Source: Acidovorax sp. (GTDB lineage: Bacteria > Pseudomonadota > Gammaproteobacteria > Burkholderiales > Burkholderiaceae_C). Taken from it: a DNA stretch of 64,000 nt. The translations under genes and the position numbers were made by a program. Of this stretch, positions 24,593 to 33,645 are shown one piece after another (the first letter of the stretch is position 1; each line of letters begins with the position of its first letter). Location of the stretch: contig NZ_JAPUDY010000050.1 of NCBI RefSeq assembly GCF_027492855.1, forward strand, positions 1 through 64,000, given 5' to 3'. The notes under the pieces are model-generated. The model had not been told where the DNA came from. It was given only the letters and a program-made list of their open reading frames with translations, and searched no databases.

Positions 24593-24844
24593 ATGAGTGC
24601 CAAAAAACTGTCTCGGGCCTACGCCCAGGGTGAAATCAAAAAGCTGCGCCGCATGAAGCAGCCCCTGGTGCTACGGCTCGAAGCCTCGGGCCCGCCCCGA
24701 AACCCTGTGGCCGCCGCGCTGGCCCAGCGCAGCCTGTCGAGTGCGGCAGGCAAGCACATCCGAACCCGTGGGGCCCAGCGCCGCGCGGACAACGTCGCCC
24801 TGCGCAAGGCGATACAGACATCCCGCTTCACCGAAAACGACTGA
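24593..24844 (+). CDS. Small basic protein of unknown function
   Basis: An 83-residue protein rich in Lys and Arg (AKKLSRAYAQGEIKKLRRMK, HIRTRGAQRR) without a signal peptide or membrane segment. The ATG at 24593 has GGAG just before it; a GTG two codons earlier overlaps that site. I do not recognise the family. The charge suggests binding to nucleic acid or an acidic partner. It is 18 bp upstream of the AAA-M41 protease gene in the same direction and directly follows the leader/terminator region, so it is probably an adaptor, substrate or regulator of that protease, but this is only positional inference. Confidence 0.65.
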   Translation: MSAKKLSRAYAQGEIKKLRRMKQPLVLRLEASGPPRNPVAAALAQRSLSSAAGKHIRTRGAQRRADNVALRKAIQTSRFTEND

Positions 24845-24862
24845 AGCCAACGAGTAAAAACC

Positions 24863-26893
24863 ATGGACCTTTCAACCCTTCAAGACAACACGCCGCACGA
24901 GCGGCACACGCTGACCATGGCGCACCGCGAGCTGCTGGCCCAGCGCCAGCAGGCACTGGCGCTGGCCGCCACGCAGCTCAAGGCCGAGCTGTTTGGCATT
25001 GACGACGTGATCGACCGCGTGATCGATGCCATCCGCGCCTGGTATGTGCTGCCAGAGCTCATTACCCGGCCCGTCATCGTCTGCCTGTGGGGTCTCACCG
25101 GCACCGGCAAGACGCAGCTTACGCGGCGCCTGGCGCAGTTGCTGGGCTTTTACGACCGCTTTGTGGAAGTGCAGATGGACGGTTTCAGCCACGGCGCAAG
25201 CTACCGCAGCTCGTCCATCTCGGGCATGCTGGGCGACTCCGGCATCCACGAGGGCGCACCGGGCATGCTGGTGCTGGACGAGTTCCAGCGCTTTCGCACC
25301 ATCGACCGCAAGGGCGAGGACGTGAAAGTCGAGCGCTACCAGGACGTGTGGACGCTGCTCTCCGACGGGCGCTTGCCGCCCGCTTTGAGCGCCCTCACCA
25401 ACATCGAGCGCAAGCTGGCCGACGCACATTACGAAGCCGAACGGGCCGACGACAACGAGGACGAGCGCGCAGGCAAGAAGCCCTATCGCTTTCAGCTCGA
25501 CGCCTGGGACGCGCTGGAGCTCAAGCGCATGCTCAAGCTCTCGGAGCCCCTGGCCGAGATCATGCAGTGGCCGCCCGCACAGGTGCAGACGCTGTTCACG
25601 CGGTTCCAGCAGTCGCTGTCGTCGTGGGAGACCGACTACAGCAAGCTGCTGGTGTTTGTCTGCGGCAACCTTGACGAGATGTACCACGAGACCGCCCAGC
25701 GCGTGGAAGACTGCGACACCGATGCCGACATCTTCCACCGCCTCACACGCAAGCTCTCGCTCATCGATGTGAAGAAGGCACTGGGCGAGCGTTTCAAACC
25801 CGAGCAGATCGCCCGCCTGGGCAACGAGCATGTGATCTATCCCTCGTTCAACAAGGCCACGTACGAACAGCTCATCCGCAACTTGTGTGCGCGGTATTGC
25901 AACGACATTGCCGCCCAGTGCGGCGTGCAGTTCGCCATCGGGCAGGACGTGCACGATGAGCTGTATGCCAACGCAGTGTTCCCCGCACAGGGCACGCGGC
26001 CGCTGTTTTCGTCGGTGCACGCCATCCTGAGCGCCAACCTGGTCAACGCAGCGCTGTGGGTGCTGGAGCAACAGTTGCCGCTGGCGCAGAGCTTTGGCAT
26101 CACGCTGGCAGCAGACAAGCGCCACCTGCTGGTGCGCGGCACCAACGCCCAGGGCGAGGTACAGCAGGCACAGTTTGCCGTCACGCTGGAGCTCAACCGC
26201 ATCAAACAGCGCGCCAATGCCGACTTTCGCGCGCTGCTGGCGGTGCACGAAGCGGGCCACGGGCTCGTTTATTGCCTGCTGTTCGGCCAAGCCCCGCAAG
26301 AGGTGAAGATCAACATCGCCTCGTTCGAAGGCGGCTACAACAGCTTTGCAGGGCTCAAGGTCACCACCCGGCAGAACGCGCTGGACATGATGTGCGTAGG
26401 CCTGGCGGGCCGCGTGGCCGAAGAGCTGGTGTTTGGCGAAATGGCCTGCACCACCGGGGCCGAGCAGGACTACAAGCAGGTCACGGCCGAAGCTGCGCGC
26501 TACATCCGCCACCATGGCTTTGGCACACGCCTGTCCCGCACGGACGTGACGGTGGAGCTGGACAACCACCTCAACACCGACGTGGAACCCAGCAACGCTG
26601 CCATCGAGCAACTGCTGCAGTCCCAATACCAGCGCGCCAGCGCCCTGCTGCGCCAGCACCGTGGCGCCCTCACCCGCTTGGTGGAGGCTTTGACGGACCA
26701 CGGCATGATCGCCCAGCCCGAGATGCAGGCGCTGATGGCCCAAAGTGGTGTGGCCATTGCGGTGGCAACCCATGCGGGGCCTGATGAAACCCTGATCCTG
26801 GAGCCTTTTGCGGCCCGGCTGGCGGCGTTTCAGCAACAAACCGGGGGCGAACCTGCGCAAGCCCCAGACAGCGAAAGCCCTGCATGCTTATGA
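24863..26893 (+). CDS. Soluble AAA+ ATPase fused to an M41 (FtsH-type) metallopeptidase
   Basis: A 676-residue protein with an N-terminal AAA+ module and a C-terminal M41 peptidase. Walker A is GLTGTGKT (77-84), Walker B LVLDE (136-140), sensor 1 around Asn269 in VFVCGNLDE. The peptidase has HEAGH (462-466) and a third zinc ligand probably Asp536 in TTGAEQDYKQVTAEA, after GLAGRVAEELVFGE. Unlike FtsH there is no membrane segment, and the AAA module looks more like the ClpX/ClpB class than FtsH. It should be an ATP-dependent cytoplasmic protease. The C-terminal 60 residues are low in recognisable features. It is probably co-transcribed with the small basic gene. Confidence 0.8.
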   Translation: MDLSTLQDNTPHERHTLTMAHRELLAQRQQALALAATQLKAELFGIDDVIDRVIDAIRAWYVLPELITRPVIVCLWGLTGTGKTQLTRRLAQLLGFYDRFVEVQMDGFSHGASYRSSSISGMLGDSGIHEGAPGMLVLDEFQRFRTIDRKGEDVKVERYQDVWTLLSDGRLPPALSALTNIERKLADAHYEAERADDNEDERAGKKPYRFQLDAWDALELKRMLKLSEPLAEIMQWPPAQVQTLFTRFQQSLSSWETDYSKLLVFVCGNLDEMYHETAQRVEDCDTDADIFHRLTRKLSLIDVKKALGERFKPEQIARLGNEHVIYPSFNKATYEQLIRNLCARYCNDIAAQCGVQFAIGQDVHDELYANAVFPAQGTRPLFSSVHAILSANLVNAALWVLEQQLPLAQSFGITLAADKRHLLVRGTNAQGEVQQAQFAVTLELNRIKQRANADFRALLAVHEAGHGLVYCLLFGQAPQEVKINIASFEGGYNSFAGLKVTTRQNALDMMCVGLAGRVAEELVFGEMACTTGAEQDYKQVTAEAARYIRHHGFGTRLSRTDVTVELDNHLNTDVEPSNAAIEQLLQSQYQRASALLRQHRGALTRLVEALTDHGMIAQPEMQALMAQSGVAIAVATHAGPDETLILEPFAARLAAFQQQTGGEPAQAPDSESPACL

Positions 26894-26978
26894 TGCGCGA
26901 CTTGGCGGCCCCGCGTAGCCGCCTGCTGTTGACCGTTTTTCCCACGCTCCAAGGCCACTCCACCGCTCTCCACCGCCC

Positions 26979-28325
26979 ATGTCCGCCGTTTTCAATTTCA
27001 CCTTCGTCCCCTGGTTCCGCTCGGTGGCGCCCTATATCCACAAGTTCCGCAACCAGACCTTTGTGATCGGGCTCACGGGTGAGGGCATTGCGGCGGGCAA
27101 GCTGCACCACATTGCGCAGGACTTGGCCATGATCCAGGCCATGGGCGTGAAGATCGTGCTGGTGCACGGCTTTCGCCCACAAGTGAACGAGCAGTTGGCG
27201 GCCAAAGGGCATGCAGCAAAGTATTCGCACGGCATCCGCATCACCGACTCGGTAGCGCTTGACTGCGCGCAAGAGGCCGCCGGGCAGTTGCGCTACGAGA
27301 TCGAGGCCGCCTTCAGCCAGGGCCTGCCCAACACGCCCATGGCGGGCGCCACGGTGCGCGTGATCTCGGGCAACTTCCTCACGGCCCGGCCCGTGGGCAT
27401 TGTGGATGGCGTGGATTTTCAGCACTCGGGCCTGGTGCGCAAGGTGGACGTGGCGGGTATCCGCCAGACGCTGGACATGGGCGCGCTGGTGCTGCTGTCT
27501 CCGTTCGGCTTCTCGCCCACGGGCGAGGCCTTCAACCTCGCCATGGAAGAGGTGGCCACCAGCGTGGCCATTGAGCTGCGCGCCGACAAGCTGATCTTCT
27601 TGACCGAGGTGCCCGGCATCCGCATGCAGCCGGGCGAGCCCGATGGTGAGGACAACCCCATCGACACCGAGCTGCCGCTGGCCGCAGCCCAGGCCCTGCT
27701 GGCCACGCTGCCCACCGCGCAGCACCCCACCGACACGGGCTTTTACCTGCAGCACTGCGTGAAGGCCTGCAAGGCGGGCGTGGAGCGCAGCCACATCCTG
27801 CCGTTTGCGGTGGATGGCTCGCTGCTGCTGGAGGTGTACGTGCACGACGGCATCGGCACCATGGTGATCGACGAAAAGCTCGAAGAGCTGCGCGAGGCCA
27901 CCATCGACGACGTGGGCGGCATCCTGCAGCTGATTGAGCCGTTCGAGAAGGACGGCACGCTGGTCAAGCGCGACCGCACCGAGATCGAGCGCGACATCGC
28001 CACCTACACCATCATCGAACATGACGGCGTGATCTTCGGCTGCGCGGCGCTCTACCCCTACCCCGAGGCCAAGACGGCCGAGATGGCCGCCGTGACCGTG
28101 TCGCCGCAAAGCCAGGGCACGGGCGACGGCGAAAAACTGCTCAAGCGCATCGAACAGCGCGCGCGGATTCTGGGGCTCACCAGCATCTTCGTGCTGACCA
28201 CGCGCACCATGCACTGGTTCATCAAGCGCGGTTTTCAGCCGGTGGACCCGGACTGGCTGCCCGATGCGCGCAAACGCAAGTACAACTGGGACCGGCGCAG
28301 CCAGGTGCTGGTCAAGAAGCTCTGA
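26979..28325 (+). CDS. argA: N-acetylglutamate synthase (amino-acid acetyltransferase)
   Basis: A 448-residue ArgA with an amino-acid-kinase-like domain (about 25-290, with VIGLTGEGI, VLVHGFRPQVNEQL and DTGFYLQHCVKACKAGVERSHIL) and a C-terminal GNAT domain (about 300-440, with TVSPQSQGTGDGEKLLKRIE). It transfers acetyl from acetyl-CoA to glutamate, the first step of arginine synthesis, and the kinase-like domain is expected to bind arginine as a feedback inhibitor. It starts at ATG 26979, 85 bp after the protease gene, and ends before a large inverted repeat. Confidence 0.94.
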   Translation: MSAVFNFTFVPWFRSVAPYIHKFRNQTFVIGLTGEGIAAGKLHHIAQDLAMIQAMGVKIVLVHGFRPQVNEQLAAKGHAAKYSHGIRITDSVALDCAQEAAGQLRYEIEAAFSQGLPNTPMAGATVRVISGNFLTARPVGIVDGVDFQHSGLVRKVDVAGIRQTLDMGALVLLSPFGFSPTGEAFNLAMEEVATSVAIELRADKLIFLTEVPGIRMQPGEPDGEDNPIDTELPLAAAQALLATLPTAQHPTDTGFYLQHCVKACKAGVERSHILPFAVDGSLLLEVYVHDGIGTMVIDEKLEELREATIDDVGGILQLIEPFEKDGTLVKRDRTEIERDIATYTIIEHDGVIFGCAALYPYPEAKTAEMAAVTVSPQSQGTGDGEKLLKRIEQRARILGLTSIFVLTTRTMHWFIKRGFQPVDPDWLPDARKRKYNWDRRSQVLVKKL

Positions 28326-28350
28326 AGAACCGGACTCTGAGACCACACAG

Positions 28351-28424
28351 CCGTTCGGGCTGAGCCTGTCGAAGCCAGGGCTTGCCGCGTGCGTGCAAGG
28401 CTTCGACAGGCTCAGCCCGAACGG
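28351..28424. repeat. Large inverted repeat of the CGTTCGGGCTGAGCC family, copy 1
   Basis: Two perfect 26-bp arms, 28351-28376 and 28399-28424, flank a 22-bp spacer. The arms begin CCGTTCGGGCTGAGCC. It lies between the convergent argA and beta-lactamase genes, where it can act as a bidirectional transcription stop. Two diverged copies lie elsewhere in the window. Confidence 0.9.
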
Positions 28425-28479
28425 TTTGGGGGCGGCCACCAACCAAGGCCCGCACCAGGTCAACACCCCCGCAGGCAGG

Positions 28480-29382
28480 CTACCCCTGGCGCGCCGCAGC
28501 CACAGCCCGCGCCACCTGCGCAATGGCCGCATCGCGCTGCTCCGGCTTGGCAGCAGACCGCGTGAGGTAGCAAGTCACCAGCACCGGGGCGCCACCGGTC
28601 GGAGGCCACAGCACCGCCACATCATTGGCCGTGCCGCTGTCGCTGGCCGTGCCTGTCTTGTCCCCCACCTTCCAGCCCGGCACGCCCGCGCGCAGGCGCT
28701 TGTCGCCGGTGCTGGTCTCCACCAACCAGCGCTGCAGCCACGCGCGCGAGGTGGCGGTGAGCACATCGCCCAGCACCAGCTTTCGCAGGGTCAACAGCAT
28801 GGCCAGCGGCGTGGTGGTGTCGCGCGGGTCGCCCACCTTGGCTTGGTTGAGCGCGGGTTCGTTGCGGTCCAGCCGCGTGATGCCGTCGCCCAGTGATCGC
28901 ACAAAGGCCGTGAACCCGGCCGGGCCGCCGTGGCGCGCCAGCAGCAGGTTGGCGGCGGTGTTGTCGCTCAGGCTCACGGTGGCGGCACACAGCTCGCCCA
29001 CCGTCAGGCCGCCCCCATCGCCTGCGCGGGGGCCGCTCACGGGCGAATACGCCACCACGTCTGCCGCCGCGTAGTGCACGCGGGCGTCCAGTCGCTCTTT
29101 GCCCTGGTCCACCAGCGCCAGCATCCAACCGGCCAACACGGCCTTGAAGGTGCTGGCCATGGCAAAACGCTCGTCCTGGCGCCAGCCCAGCGCCAGGCCC
29201 GAGCCGGTGTCCAGCATGGCCACGCCCAGGCGGCCCTGGGCGGTGCGTTCGATACCAGCCAGGGTGTCATTCCACTGGCGAGCCGTTGCGTCCTGGTTTG
29301 CTGCCTTGCTGGCAGCCGCACAACCCCAAAGAGGCATGGCGGTGACGGCCATCAAACCCAAGGAAAACTGTCGTCTTTGCAT
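28480..29382 (-). CDS. Class A beta-lactamase
   Basis: A 300-residue class A serine beta-lactamase. Active-site motifs are Ser77-Thr-Phe-Lys80, Ser139-Asp-Asn141, Glu175 in RNEPALNQ and Lys242-Thr-Gly244. The N-terminus QRRQFSLGLMAVTAM has twin arginines and could direct Tat export; a Cys in PLWGC makes a lipoprotein possible, although Trp at that position is unusual. It should hydrolyse penicillins and perhaps cephalosporins in the periplasm; spectrum cannot be told. It is divergent from a LysR gene 106 bp away, the arrangement of AmpR/PenR-controlled beta-lactamases. Confidence 0.92.
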   Translation of the reverse strand: MQRRQFSLGLMAVTAMPLWGCAAASKAANQDATARQWNDTLAGIERTAQGRLGVAMLDTGSGLALGWRQDERFAMASTFKAVLAGWMLALVDQGKERLDARVHYAAADVVAYSPVSGPRAGDGGGLTVGELCAATVSLSDNTAANLLLARHGGPAGFTAFVRSLGDGITRLDRNEPALNQAKVGDPRDTTTPLAMLLTLRKLVLGDVLTATSRAWLQRWLVETSTGDKRLRAGVPGWKVGDKTGTASDSGTANDVAVLWPPTGGAPVLVTCYLTRSAAKPEQRDAAIAQVARAVAAARQG

Positions 29383-29488
29383 AAGAGATGAAGAGATGAA
29401 GGGACAAGTAGAACCAAGGCCCGAACGATACGGAGATCAAGCCCCAAGCACCATCGACAATAATTGCCGCCAGCCCCCAGAAAAACTT

Positions 29489-30370
29489 ATGCATCTACCG
29501 CTCAATGCCCTGCGCGCATTCGAAGCCTCGGCACGCCACCTGAACCTCACGCGTGCGGCCGAGGAGTTGCACGTGACCCAGACCGCCGTGAGCCAGCACA
29601 TCCGCAAGCTTGAAGACCGCCTGGGCAAGCCGCTGTTCCGCCGCCTGCCGCGCGGCCTGGCGTTGACGGACGAGGGGCAAGCGCTGCTGCCGGTGGTGGC
29701 GGAGTCGTTCGCCAGCCTGGCACGCGCCCTGGAAAAACTGGGCGACACCCGCCCGCGCGAGGTGCTCACCATAGGCGCCGTGGGCACTTTTACCGTGGGC
29801 TGGCTGCTGCCCCGGCTGCGCGGCTTTCAAGAGGCCTGCCCTTTTGTGGACCTGCGCCTCTTCACGCACAACAATCGGGTGGACATGGCGGGCGAAGGGC
29901 TGGACTTCGCGATCCGTTTTGGCGATGGCGCCTGGCATGGCACCCATGCCGAGCACGTCATGGACGCACCCATGTCGGTGATGTGCACCCCGGCCTTGGC
30001 CCACGGCCTGCACACGGCGGCCGATTTGGCGCGGCAACCGCTGCTGCGCAGCTACCGCACCGATGAATGGGCCGCATGGTTCGAGGCCGCAGGCGCCGCC
30101 TGCCCTGTGGTGCGCGGTGCGGTGTTCGACTCATCCCTTACCTTGGCCGAGGCGGCAGCCCAGGGCGCAGGCGTGGCGCTGCTGCCGGTGCGCATGTTCA
30201 CGCGCGAACTGCGCCAGGGCCGGCTGGTACAGCCTTTCGCGCAAGAGCTGCACCGGGGCGCCTACTGGCTCACGCGGCTGCAGTCGCGGCCCGCCACCGG
30301 GGCCATGGCCGCCTTCCGAGACTGGCTCATGGTGCAAGCCAGGGCGGAGGAGAGCACTGGCGGTATTTGA
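29489..30370 (+). CDS. LysR regulator of the AmpR/PenR/GcvA type
   Basis: A 293-residue LysR regulator with the helix-turn-helix PLNALRAFEASARHLNLTRAAEEL and VTQTAVSQHIRKLEDRLG, closely like AmpR, PenR and GcvA. The frame is open upstream, but ATG 29489 begins the conserved HTH domain. Its divergent neighbour is a class A beta-lactamase, so it likely controls that gene from the shared 106-bp region, perhaps in response to cell-wall fragments as in AmpR systems. A dispersed repeat starts immediately after its stop codon. Confidence 0.9.
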   Translation: MHLPLNALRAFEASARHLNLTRAAEELHVTQTAVSQHIRKLEDRLGKPLFRRLPRGLALTDEGQALLPVVAESFASLARALEKLGDTRPREVLTIGAVGTFTVGWLLPRLRGFQEACPFVDLRLFTHNNRVDMAGEGLDFAIRFGDGAWHGTHAEHVMDAPMSVMCTPALAHGLHTAADLARQPLLRSYRTDEWAAWFEAAGAACPVVRGAVFDSSLTLAEAAAQGAGVALLPVRMFTRELRQGRLVQPFAQELHRGAYWLTRLQSRPATGAMAAFRDWLMVQARAEESTGGI

Positions 30371-30430
30371 TAGAAACTGGGCTCCAGCGCTTATCCATCA
30401 AGCGCTAAAAACTATCAAATTAATAGCAAA
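30371..30430 (-). repeat. Dispersed ~60-bp palindromic repeat, copy 4
   Basis: On the plus strand CCAGCGCTTATCCATCAAGCGCT is followed by AACTATCAAATTAATAGCA. It begins right after the LysR stop codon and ends before the convergent GGDEF-EAL gene, whose stop is at 30462. Confidence 0.85.
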
Positions 30431-30461
30431 CAAAGATTGCCACTGGTGCCAGCACAAGTCT

Positions 30462-33400
30462 CTACGCCGTGGGGACGGCCAGCGCTGGATGTTCGGCCTG
30501 CGGCTGGTCCAGGTGGTAGCCCTGCACCATGTCCACGCCCAGCGTTTTGAGCATGTCCCAGATCTCCTGGCTCTCGACGAACTCGGCCACCGTGCGCTTG
30601 CCCAGGCCACGGGCCACGTCGATGATGGCGCGGACAAACACCTGGTTGTCTTGCTCGCGCGTGAGATTGCGGATGAACATCCCGTCGATCTTCAGCACGT
30701 CCACCTTCAAGTGCTTGAGGTAGGCAAAGGACGCGAATCCCGTGCCGAAGTCATCCAGGCACACCTGGCACCCGGTGCGGTGCAGCGCGTCGATGAAGCG
30801 CTCCGCATCGCGCAGGTCGGACACGGCCGAGGTTTCTGTCAGCTCCACCAGCAGGCGCTGGGGGTCCACGCCCGCCTCTTGCAATTGCTCGGCGATGTAG
30901 GCGGGAAGGCTGGGGTCGTCAAACGAGCGCGCCGAAAGATTGATCGCCAGCGCCGGAAGATGGGGCAGCGCGCCCAGCATGCCAATGCTCTTGCGCACCA
31001 CCCAGCGGTCGATCTCCAAAATCTTGCCGCTTTTCTCGGCGTAGCCGATGAACTGCCGGGGCGCGATCAACTGGGTCGTATCGGCCTCGTCCAGCATGCG
31101 TATCAGCACCTCCAGATGGGCCAGTTTGCCTGATGCTGCGTCATACACACCTTGGCAGTGCAGGCGAAAGAGATCCCGTTCGATGGCCCTGGAGATGCGG
31201 TCGTTCCACGTCAGGCGCGTGATCATTTCCTGCGACGCATTGTGATCGGACCGATAAACGGACCAGCAGTTTTTGCCCAGGTGCTTGGCCTGGTACATCG
31301 CCGCATCCGCATGGGCCACGAGGTCTTCGGCATTGTCGGCATGCAGCGGCGCCATGGCGATGCCCAGGCTCGTGGTCAGCCTCAGGCTCTGGCCTTCGAT
31401 GCAGAACGGCTCCTGTGAAATGGCGCGCACGATGCGCTCGGCCAGGTGCTGCGCGTCCTCCACAGAGGCCTCGGGCATGAGCACCGCGAACTCGTCGCCG
31501 CCCAACCGGCTCAGGGTTTCCGTCTGGCGCACAAGTGCCTGGACGTTGTCGGCAACACGCACGAGCACCGAGTCGCCCGCACGGTGGCCGAACGTGTCGT
31601 TGATGGCCTTGAACTCGTCCAAATCAAAGAACAGCAAGGCACCCGTGCGGGCATGCCGCGCCTGGCCCCTGAAGAAGCGCAGCAGCTCGTCCTCGAACCG
31701 TCGCCGGTTGTACAGACCCGTGAGGGAGTCGCGCTCGGCCAGATAGATCAACTGAGCGGCCGTCTGGCGCTCGCGCGTCACGTCCTCGTGAATCCAGAGC
31801 CTTCCGATGCAGCGCCTGTCGCTGTCGTGCACGGGATGCGAGGCGAGCAACAGGGTCCGCCCGTCGCTCACCTCCATCTCAAGCCGACTGAACAAATCTG
31901 GCTTCAACTGCACCTCGCGCGCATGGCTCGCGATGGCCTTGGAAGACGCGGTCCCATGGCCCACCGCGTCAAAGATTTCGTTGGCCGGGCGACCGACAAA
32001 CAATGCCCCATCGCCTTGTATGCGCCAGATCTTCAGAAACGCGGGATTGCAGTACGTCACCAGGTTCTCAGCAGTGACGAAGAGGATGCCCATGTTCATG
32101 GCGCCAAGCAGCGCAAAAAGGCGGGCGCGCTCTTCTTCCAGGCTCACCATGGTGTGGCGCCGCTCGTCCACCTCAGCCTGCAGGGCCTGTGCATGCGCGG
32201 CCGCCATGGCGCGCTTTTGGACAAGCTCGGACACCATCTCGTCAAAAGCCTTGGCCAGGCGGCCCAGTTCGTCCGCAGTGCCCAGGGCCACGGGCTTAGG
32301 CGTCTTGCCCTGGCCCAGGGTATCGACGGCCTCCGTCAGGCGCAGCAGCGGGCGGGCCACCAGCCTGTTCACCAGCCGGCGCATCGACCACAACACGGGC
32401 ACCAAGCCCAGCACGCCGATGGCGCACAGGCCCAACAGCCCCCACATCACCATGCCATGCACCCGCGACTGCGGCAGCAGATAGACGTGGTACCAGCCCG
32501 GCCCCCGGATGCGCGACCACGCCACCCACTGCATGCCGTCCGGGCTCAGGCCCGCGCCATGGTCGGTGCCCGCGTCCGTCACCATGCGGTGCACCTGTGC
32601 AAGCAAAGGGTCCTTGAGGCTCGCCACCTGAAGCTGGCCGTCCGCAGCAGCAATGCGGTCTCGCAGATCGGGGTGGGAGATCAGGTCGCCGTTGGCGCTC
32701 AGAATCAGTTGCACGCCCTCCTTGTCACGGCTGGCCGCCACGGCTTCGATCAGGGTTTCGACGGACAGGTCGTGCCCTATCGTCCCAACCCAGCGCCCCT
32801 GCCAGTCCAGCGGCTTGATGACCGACACCATCCAGGCCTTGGCCTGCTGGTCGAAATACACCGGCGTCCAGAACAGGCGCCGCACGGGGTTGCGCAAGGG
32901 GTCCGATCCGCGCATGGTGGGGTAGTCGGCATTGCTGGCGTCTGCGGTGGCCCCGCCGCCCCAGTCGATGCCGCGCGCATAAACCATCAGCCCGTCTTCC
33001 AGAAAATCCATGTAGGCCGAGAAGAACGGTGGCGCCAGTGCGGGGCCCCGCTCCTTCAGAAGGTCGTAGCTGACGACTGCGCGCAACCGGGTGGATTCAT
33101 CCGGCCCGTCGGGGCCGTGGTGCAGATACAGCGTAGGCGCATTGACCGGGTCCGTTTTGTCCGGCCGCAGCCGCCACAGCCCGTCCTGACCGCGCGCAAA
33201 AAGTACATCAAAGCGCCGCAATGCCGCCTGGGTATCAACGCTGCGCAGCCGCACCAACAGATCCTGCTGCACCTGCCGGACGCTCTGCTCCGCCTGCACG
33301 AACAGCCCCTCCACAGCCTGTGCGCGCAGCGCCACCGTTTGGCCCATGACGAGCGGCACGACCCGATCGGCGACCCCCCTCATTGCCACGTAGCCGAGCA

Positions 33401-33530
33401 GCGAGAGGAGGATCACCAACGCAAGAAACAACCCCCATATGGACAGGGAGAGTCTGTGGATCACTGAAGTGCGAAACCGGGAGGTCAGCAAGCGGGTCCT
33501 TCGAGAACGGTCGTGGCACGGGTTTGGCAA
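30462..33530 (-). CDS. Membrane Cache-HAMP-PAS-GGDEF-EAL c-di-GMP protein
   Basis: A protein of about 1000-1022 residues. It has a membrane segment near the N-terminus ([19 protein letters not shown]), a periplasmic Cache-like sensor, a second membrane segment ([23 protein letters not shown]), HAMP, a PAS region, GGDEF with RLGGDEF, and an EAL domain whose signature reads EVL rather than EAL but keeps [27 protein letters not shown] and DGMFIRNL. The start is uncertain: a TTG at 33530 or a GTG at 33464 are possible and neither has a good ribosome site. It lies downstream of the HD-GYP gene on the same strand, so the two may form a c-di-GMP control pair. Confidence 0.88.
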   Translation of the reverse strand: MPNPCHDRSRRTRLLTSRFRTSVIHRLSLSIWGLFLALVILLSLLGYVAMRGVADRVVPLVMGQTVALRAQAVEGLFVQAEQSVRQVQQDLLVRLRSVDTQAALRRFDVLFARGQDGLWRLRPDKTDPVNAPTLYLHHGPDGPDESTRLRAVVSYDLLKERGPALAPPFFSAYMDFLEDGLMVYARGIDWGGGATADASNADYPTMRGSDPLRNPVRRLFWTPVYFDQQAKAWMVSVIKPLDWQGRWVGTIGHDLSVETLIEAVAASRDKEGVQLILSANGDLISHPDLRDRIAAADGQLQVASLKDPLLAQVHRMVTDAGTDHGAGLSPDGMQWVAWSRIRGPGWYHVYLLPQSRVHGMVMWGLLGLCAIGVLGLVPVLWSMRRLVNRLVARPLLRLTEAVDTLGQGKTPKPVALGTADELGRLAKAFDEMVSELVQKRAMAAAHAQALQAEVDERRHTMVSLEEERARLFALLGAMNMGILFVTAENLVTYCNPAFLKIWRIQGDGALFVGRPANEIFDAVGHGTASSKAIASHAREVQLKPDLFSRLEMEVSDGRTLLLASHPVHDSDRRCIGRLWIHEDVTRERQTAAQLIYLAERDSLTGLYNRRRFEDELLRFFRGQARHARTGALLFFDLDEFKAINDTFGHRAGDSVLVRVADNVQALVRQTETLSRLGGDEFAVLMPEASVEDAQHLAERIVRAISQEPFCIEGQSLRLTTSLGIAMAPLHADNAEDLVAHADAAMYQAKHLGKNCWSVYRSDHNASQEMITRLTWNDRISRAIERDLFRLHCQGVYDAASGKLAHLEVLIRMLDEADTTQLIAPRQFIGYAEKSGKILEIDRWVVRKSIGMLGALPHLPALAINLSARSFDDPSLPAYIAEQLQEAGVDPQRLLVELTETSAVSDLRDAERFIDALHRTGCQVCLDDFGTGFASFAYLKHLKVDVLKIDGMFIRNLTREQDNQVFVRAIIDVARGLGKRTVAEFVESQEIWDMLKTLGVDMVQGYHLDQPQAEHPALAVPTA

Positions 33531-33645
33531 ATACCCAAAACGTTTCTATATGTTAATTGAGCCAGACAGAGAACGCGCGTCGCCCATGCATCATTCTGTG
33601 GTGGCCGGTCTGCAGACCCTCTGGAGCATGCCACCCGCAGCACGT

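Noticed and set aside
28351-28424. Inverted repeat as insertion-sequence ends or an integron attC site
   Set aside because: The 22-bp spacer leaves no room for a transposase, no integrase is nearby, and the same family recurs elsewhere without genes.
31446-33467. 673-codon open frame opposite the GGDEF-EAL gene
   Set aside because: Composition is rich in His, Arg, Gln and Ala with no domain; it mirrors the real gene.
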